Of a stretch of DNA of 64,000 bases, positions 60,128-64,000 are shown piece after piece. The notes beneath the pieces are model-generated. The model saw only the letters and a list, made by a program, of their open reading frames with translations. It was not told the DNA's origin and ran no database searches. Origin of the DNA: Bolinopsis microptera (taxonomy: Eukaryota; Ctenophora; Tentaculata; Lobata; Bolinopsidae); the NCBI RefSeq assembly GCF_026151205.1, contig NC_087084.1, positions 1,216,312-1,280,311 of the forward strand. The letters are read 5' to 3'. A program made the translations under genes and the position numbers. Position 1 is the stretch's first letter. Each line of letters starts with the position of its first letter.

Positions 60128-60200
60128 TTGAGAACTGCCCCAGACGGGGATCGAACTCGTAACCTTTAGAATAGCAGCAAAGTGGCTAAAACGCAGCCAA
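60128..60200 (-). repeat. tRNA-derived SINE head or tRNA pseudogene
   Basis: The minus strand has tttagccactttg, resembling an internal A box, then aaaggttac and gagttcgatcccc, close to the B box consensus (GGTTCGANTCC) and to a TPsiC arm. The spacing is right for a tRNA, but the anticodon and D stems do not pair well, so this is not a working tRNA gene. A tRNA-derived SINE fragment is the best fit. Confidence 0.4.
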
Positions 60201-60221
60201 ACAAAATATCTCTGTACTAAC

Positions 60222-61245
60222 GGAAGTAATCCACAGTGAGAGAAGCAGAAGGAGTGACGCCATCTTCAACAACAAACATACACCTGTACTCTTTATCTTC
60301 GATAGATGAAGATGGGGGTAGTATTGCTGTTGTTGTTTGAAACTCGTTACCTATTCGGGTATTATACAAAGTGAGTATATTTTGTACCTAGTAACTAAGC
60401 TGGTTTGAAATTTTAATTTTAAGTTCATGCATTCAAAAATTAAAATGTTTTTGTACAATGTACGGTAGTGTAACCATAGCAACACCACCTTACTCACTTG
60501 CTCCCTCTATTGCAATCTCACTGATCATGACTTTTTCACCAGTTCTGGTCTGATAAATACTAATCTTATCTCCCACACTACCTCCTCCACATGTCACCCG
60601 CTTAACAATAGGTTCAGGGACAATACCGGCTTGTAAGGCAGGGGCAGTGTACTCTGGTACAGTCCCACACTCCACATAACCAACGTTACTCTCTGTAGTT
60701 GATACCCTAATACTCAGTCCTCCTAGTCTCTGGTAAGTTCCTCTGCAAGTCTGAAGGTTAGCTTGGCACCAAGCATCCCATCTCCAGACAGTCAGTGTTA
60801 CAGATGTAAACTTGTAAGCTTTATCGAATGTCAGGTCAATGTACTGGTTCCCTTCGTGCTCTGCATCACTGGAATGTGCTAGTGAAGAGAGGGAGTTGTC
60901 CAAAGCGTTGTGGTAGCCTGACCCAGGGTTGGAACTTGACATTTCCCCGCTTGCTGGTGTGATATCAATGTTCCCCCAATTTGATGTAATATCCGCTCCT
61001 AAAGAAAGAAATTAGTCGGTCATATTGCAGCTGAAGACGATGAGCGCCATTTTTCCGTTTTTTAAACAAACTACAAATATTTAGATTTAAAATATTAATT
61101 TAAAAACATTTCACAATACCAGTCAGTTGAGATCCATCTTTATTGCTCCAAGCAACATCGACAAGATCAGAGAGGTCTCTAATAGTGCAGGATAATGTGA
61201 CAGAGGTGTCAACTTCAGCGTGGATGGGCGTGGTTTTGTCAATAC
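60222..61245 (-). CDS. Ig domain split around a discoidin-like exon
   Basis: Exon 61245-61120 (126 bp) reads DKTTPIHAEVDTSVTLSCTI then VDVAWSNKDGSQLTG: an Ig first half with cysteine and tryptophan. Exon 60350-60222 (129 bp) reads NEFQTTTAILPPSSSIEDKE then YRCMFVVEDGVTPSASL and TVDYF: an Ig second half. The 501-bp exon 60998-60498 lies between them. All three are phase 1 at both ends, so the Ig halves join in frame with or without the middle exon. Donors are gtattg and gttagt. Confidence 0.72.
60498..60998 (-). CDS. Discoidin/fucolectin-like (F5/8C-type) exon
   Basis: The 501-bp exon (acceptor ttctttag, donor gtgagt) encodes 167 residues: ADITSNWGNIDITPAS, SGYHNALDNS, NQYIDLTFDKAYKFTSVTLT, VWRWDAWCQANLQTCRGTYQ, RLGGLSIRVSTT, then DKISIYQTRTGEKVMISEIA. 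The order of a DNxxxS start, an IDL strand, an RxD..C...RL..LSIRV segment and a final ISEIAIEG strand resembles the galactose-binding jelly-roll fold of fucolectin/F5-8 type C domains, which bind sugars or other cell-surface ligands. The assignment rests on pattern only. It sits between two halves of an Ig domain. Confidence 0.6.
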
Positions 61246-61356
61246 CTGCATAGGTTAATACTAATAGTATTATAGCTTAAATCATACACAAGTTTAGTAA
61301 TACATTATTTGGATGTAACAGTGTAAGAAATAAGTTAGTAAATATTTTTGACTTAC

Positions 61357-62210
61357 TAAAAACGTCGATAGCAATATTTGACTGGAACTGATCCAAGCCT
61401 CCAACACCTTAGAATAAGAATTAGAATTATAATCCAATGTATACAGCATTACAGCAAGAATTTTAAATGATAATTAGATCAGTTTTATGATTTGTTTAGT
61501 TCTATAAACTACTAATAACAATCCTCTATCGACCTGAATAAGATGGTTCCTCTGTAGAAGCAAATTGAACTTTTACAGTGATGCTTTTGTCTGATACCAA
61601 GCCTTTTTCCCTGAGACCAAGCAAATATTATATAATGACAAACGAAATTAGAAAGGAATAAATGATAATATTACACTATGAATAGTGCCAGTCAGTGCCT
61701 CTATATACCGGGTACCTCAATAGACCGAGCGTCTTGCTTTCCCCAAAACTTTACGTCAATAAATTGGCTAATTTATTATTATTAACAAAATGTTAGTTGT
61801 TCAGGAATTTTATTACTTTTATCAAAGGAAAACATACCTTATATCTAGTGCGAACAATGTTGATAATGTCTTCTCATCATGAATAGGATCTGTAGAATTT
61901 CATTGTGAGTAGAATAGTGTACACTAGAGGAGTACTCTCTATATACTTATATAGTTACTTTTTGAATCATCAGGCAACAGTAATCAGGGTTTAACTTTAT
62001 TATGCTACTACTGCTACCACTGCTAGTACTGGTATTTCCCGATAAACTTACCATTTATAACGTATACTGAATCATTCTCCAACAAAGTGTTGTTTTCATC
62101 TTCGCTCAAAGAGACTGTCATTGGAAAGGAGGATGGAATGCCTTCTATGTTGAAACTCAGTCTGACAGGTGTGTTTGTTTGAACCTTGTAGCTTTTCTTC
62201 ATTTCAACAG
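61357..62210 (-). CDS. Ig-like domain without the canonical cysteines, four exons
   Basis: Exon 62210-62052 (159 bp) reads VEMKKSYKVQTNTPVRLSFN then FPMTVSLSEDENNTLLEND. Exon 61889-61838 (52 bp) reads DPIHDEKTLSTLFALDIR. Exon 61610-61534 (77 bp) reads EKGLVSDKSITVKVQFASTE. Exon 61407-61357 (51 bp) reads GVGGLDQFQSNIAIDVF. Phases run 1, 2, 1, 1 and keep frame. The layout follows an Ig fold, but the B-strand cysteine is replaced (RLSF for TLSC) and so is the F-strand one (ITVKV for YTCKV). Either a disulphide-free Ig domain or a divergent relative. Confidence 0.6.
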
Positions 62211-62531
62211 CTGATAACAAGTTATCATGTCAGTACATGTTATTACAATTATTTAGATTGATAAAGACATGGTAACGGTAATATTACAGATTAAAGATTC
62301 TTGCTGTTTAAACGGAATAATAGTTTTTTTTTGTGATGAGGCTAATTCGTTAGCCACAATTGTCCCAGTTAAATCACTCCGTATCAAGCCGTATCGATTT
62401 TATATACCAAAAATCAAATGCGTAACTAAAACAGAAATGAAATTTCAGAAGTTTTAAATTTTTGTCAAAAAACGAACTTTTAGGGGTGTTTCTAATGACC
62501 AGGGTCAAATAGTAAATAGTAAACTACTCAC

Positions 62532-63610
62532 TGAAAGCAACGAGGCTGATTTCAATATCTGCTGATGAGTGCTTTGTTTTAACAGTACAGTAATACTTGT
62601 CACTCTTCGCTACAGATTTTATCGTCAACAAGCTCTCCTGGTAAATAAATTTAAAAAATTAAAAAAATATTTTTTAAATTAAAAAAAACAAGCTCTCCTG
62701 GTAATGGTGATTCCAATTATCCATCTGATTATCTAACTTATGTGCGATTACCGGAACCATCTGATTATCCAACTTATTTGCAATTACCGGAACCATCTGA
62801 TTATCCAACTTATTTGCAATTACCGGAACGTTATTTATAAGCAGTATTTTAATGATGAACCAAAGTTGATATGACTGTATCACACCTGGTAATGGCTCCC
62901 AGCCTCTTTATCTTCAACTACTTGTCCTCCAGACACCTCATAACTGTTATCATTTCCAATATTAATCTTTTTATTTCCTTCATTAACCGATATGCTACCA
63001 TAAGCTGACACTTCCGACGTTCGCTCAGAAGGTGGCTCAAAAGGAGGATCAGTATTTTGCTCAGAAGTTTGGCTGTAGTAAAACCAAGAAAAGGTGGCAT
63101 CTGATCCCATAACTTTACAATTTAATGTGACACTCTTCCCTACTTCGCCCGCTCGTGGGGTATAATAAAGAATGTTTGACACTGTTATCTTCACAGTTTT
63201 TGTGTAGGTTTCCTCAGAGATGGTTATTGAGCAGGTATAAGAAATATCAGATTGAATGTTGGTTAAGGTGGTTGTTACTGTTTCTGAGCCACTCTTTTCA
63301 TCGAAACCTGATTAATTATATTCGTTAATCATCTCCGAAAAAAAAATTATTCCCAGAAAAGAAATTGTTCCCAGAAAATAGATAAGTAAAATAAATACAA
63401 AATTTATGAATACAAATATAACTTGTAAAAAATGTGAAAATAGATATTGAAAAAGAATCTGTCTGTATAAAACTTATGAGGATTAACCAGAACGTGTTGA
63501 AGAAAGTCCCTGCCACTGTAACTCATCTGGCTTAGAGCCAAGTTTAGCAGCTGTGCAGACAAGATCGTAGTTAGCTCCCACAGGTACATGAGCATCTTCT
63601 GTGATGAGCT
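62532..63610 (-). CDS. Two consecutive Ig domains, three exons
   Basis: Exon 63610-63488 (123 bp) reads ELITEDAHVPVGANYDLVCT then KPDELQWQGLSSTRSG. Exon 63307-62886 (422 bp) completes it with TLTNIQSDISYTCSITISEE and KITVSNI, and without an intron starts the next domain: PRAGEVGKSVTLNCKVMGSD, ATFSWFYYSQTSEQ, then a long charged C'-D stretch. Exon 62637-62532 (106 bp) ends it with LLTIKSVAKSDKYYCTVKTK and DIEISLVAFS. The two last exons total 528 bp, keeping frame. The second domain is longer than the others in the window and V-like. The acceptor region aacaagctctcctggtaa is duplicated at 62687-62704. Confidence 0.75.
62719..62829. repeat. 36-bp tandem repeat in an intron, three units
   Basis: Three units of catctgattatccaactta plus tttgcaattaccggaac, inside the intron between exons 62886 and 62637. 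Confidence 0.9.
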
Positions 63611-63726
63611 CTGCAGATTTAAAGTATTTTATTAACAAATACCAGTCATGTTTCCACTATAAAATTGTGCAAATTGATTAGCCCAGATTATGAGGTTAAT
63701 ATACTGTTGTAGGATGTTAATGGACT

Positions 63727-63812
63727 CCCCCCCCCCTTAATGGATACCCTGGTGTACCCCCCCCCCCCCTTAATGGATACCCTGGTGTCCGCCCCCCCCC
63801 CCCCCCCCTTAA
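63727..63812. repeat. C-run repeat with growing tracts
   Basis: A unit ttaatggataccctggtgt separated by C tracts of about 9, 14 and 18 bases. Lies in the intron between exons 63933 and 63610. Tract lengths are likely unreliable in the assembly. Confidence 0.9.
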
Positions 63813-63932
63813 TGAATACAGTGATGTTTTTCCTTCTCTGTCACAAACTAAAATCCGCAGATGTTGTCAATCATAAAGAAACAAATCATTAGTAAACATT
63901 TCAAATCAAATATTTTAACTCAGTTGTTTTAC

Positions 63933-64000
63933 CAAAGGATTCGAATGACACCCCAGTCTCACTGACATCCCCAGAGGGGGACGTTACTTTACAAAGATAA
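63933..64000 (-). CDS. Ig F-G exon, partial at window edge
   Basis: The minus strand reads YLCKVTSPSGDVSETGVSFE then SF before a gtaaaa donor. The YLCKV F strand identifies the second half of an Ig domain that starts beyond the right edge. It shows that the gene extends past the window. Confidence 0.65.

Overview
The window looks like animal nuclear DNA, about 60% AT or more. Its genes are split into short exons with GT/AG introns. It holds non-LTR retrotransposons, MITE-like elements, several minisatellites and many extracellular immunoglobulin (Ig) domains. The Ig style (one- to three-exon domains joined at phase-1 introns, beside a discoidin/fucolectin-like module) would suit an early-branching animal such as a cnidarian. 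That is a guess; the species cannot be fixed from sequence alone.

Layout. 1-4914 is a 42-bp satellite that runs off the left edge. 4.9-5.6 kb is a diverged direct duplication. 5.6-10.1 kb holds nothing I can recognise. 10.1-13.1 kb carries decayed Ig half-domain exons on the minus strand. From 13.7 kb to the right edge the minus strand is dominated by Ig exons, arranged as three paralogous blocks read right to left. Block 1 is 31.5 to 13.7 kb, with a signal-peptide exon at 31.45 kb, a two-exon domain, another two-exon domain, ten tandem 291-bp Ig exons, then three membrane-distal-to-proximal style domains. Block 2 is 45.3 to 33.0 kb and has the same order, but no signal-peptide exon and an unreadable exon array. 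Block 3 is 57.5 to 50.5 kb; its middle array is four alternating pairs of two Ig types. At 60.2-64 kb further Ig exons occur on the same strand, one domain being interrupted by a discoidin/fucolectin-like exon. I see no transmembrane or cytoplasmic exon, so the 3' ends are not defined. The blocks could be three genes or internal segmental duplications of one very large gene.

Between and inside the blocks lie young insertions. These are a 5'-truncated I-group-like LINE (26.6-30.4 kb), a retroelement with a restriction-like endonuclease module (33.4-36.7 kb) that is itself split by a twin-primed LINE copy (34.4-35.7 kb), an 8-bp-TSD foldback MITE present in both copies of a duplicated intergenic segment, a 502-bp hAT-like MITE inside a minisatellite, and a 2.2-kb element with 634-bp inverted arms. 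The duplicated blocks act as built-in empty-site controls for several of these insertions.

How the parts may work together (inference): secreted or cell-surface proteins made of many Ig domains, whose length can change by gain or loss of whole symmetrical exons. Such loci are typical of adhesion, recognition or allorecognition families, but no function is shown here. One stretch (38.7-43.8 kb) looks like uncorrected long-read sequence, so reading-frame breaks near it should be treated with caution.
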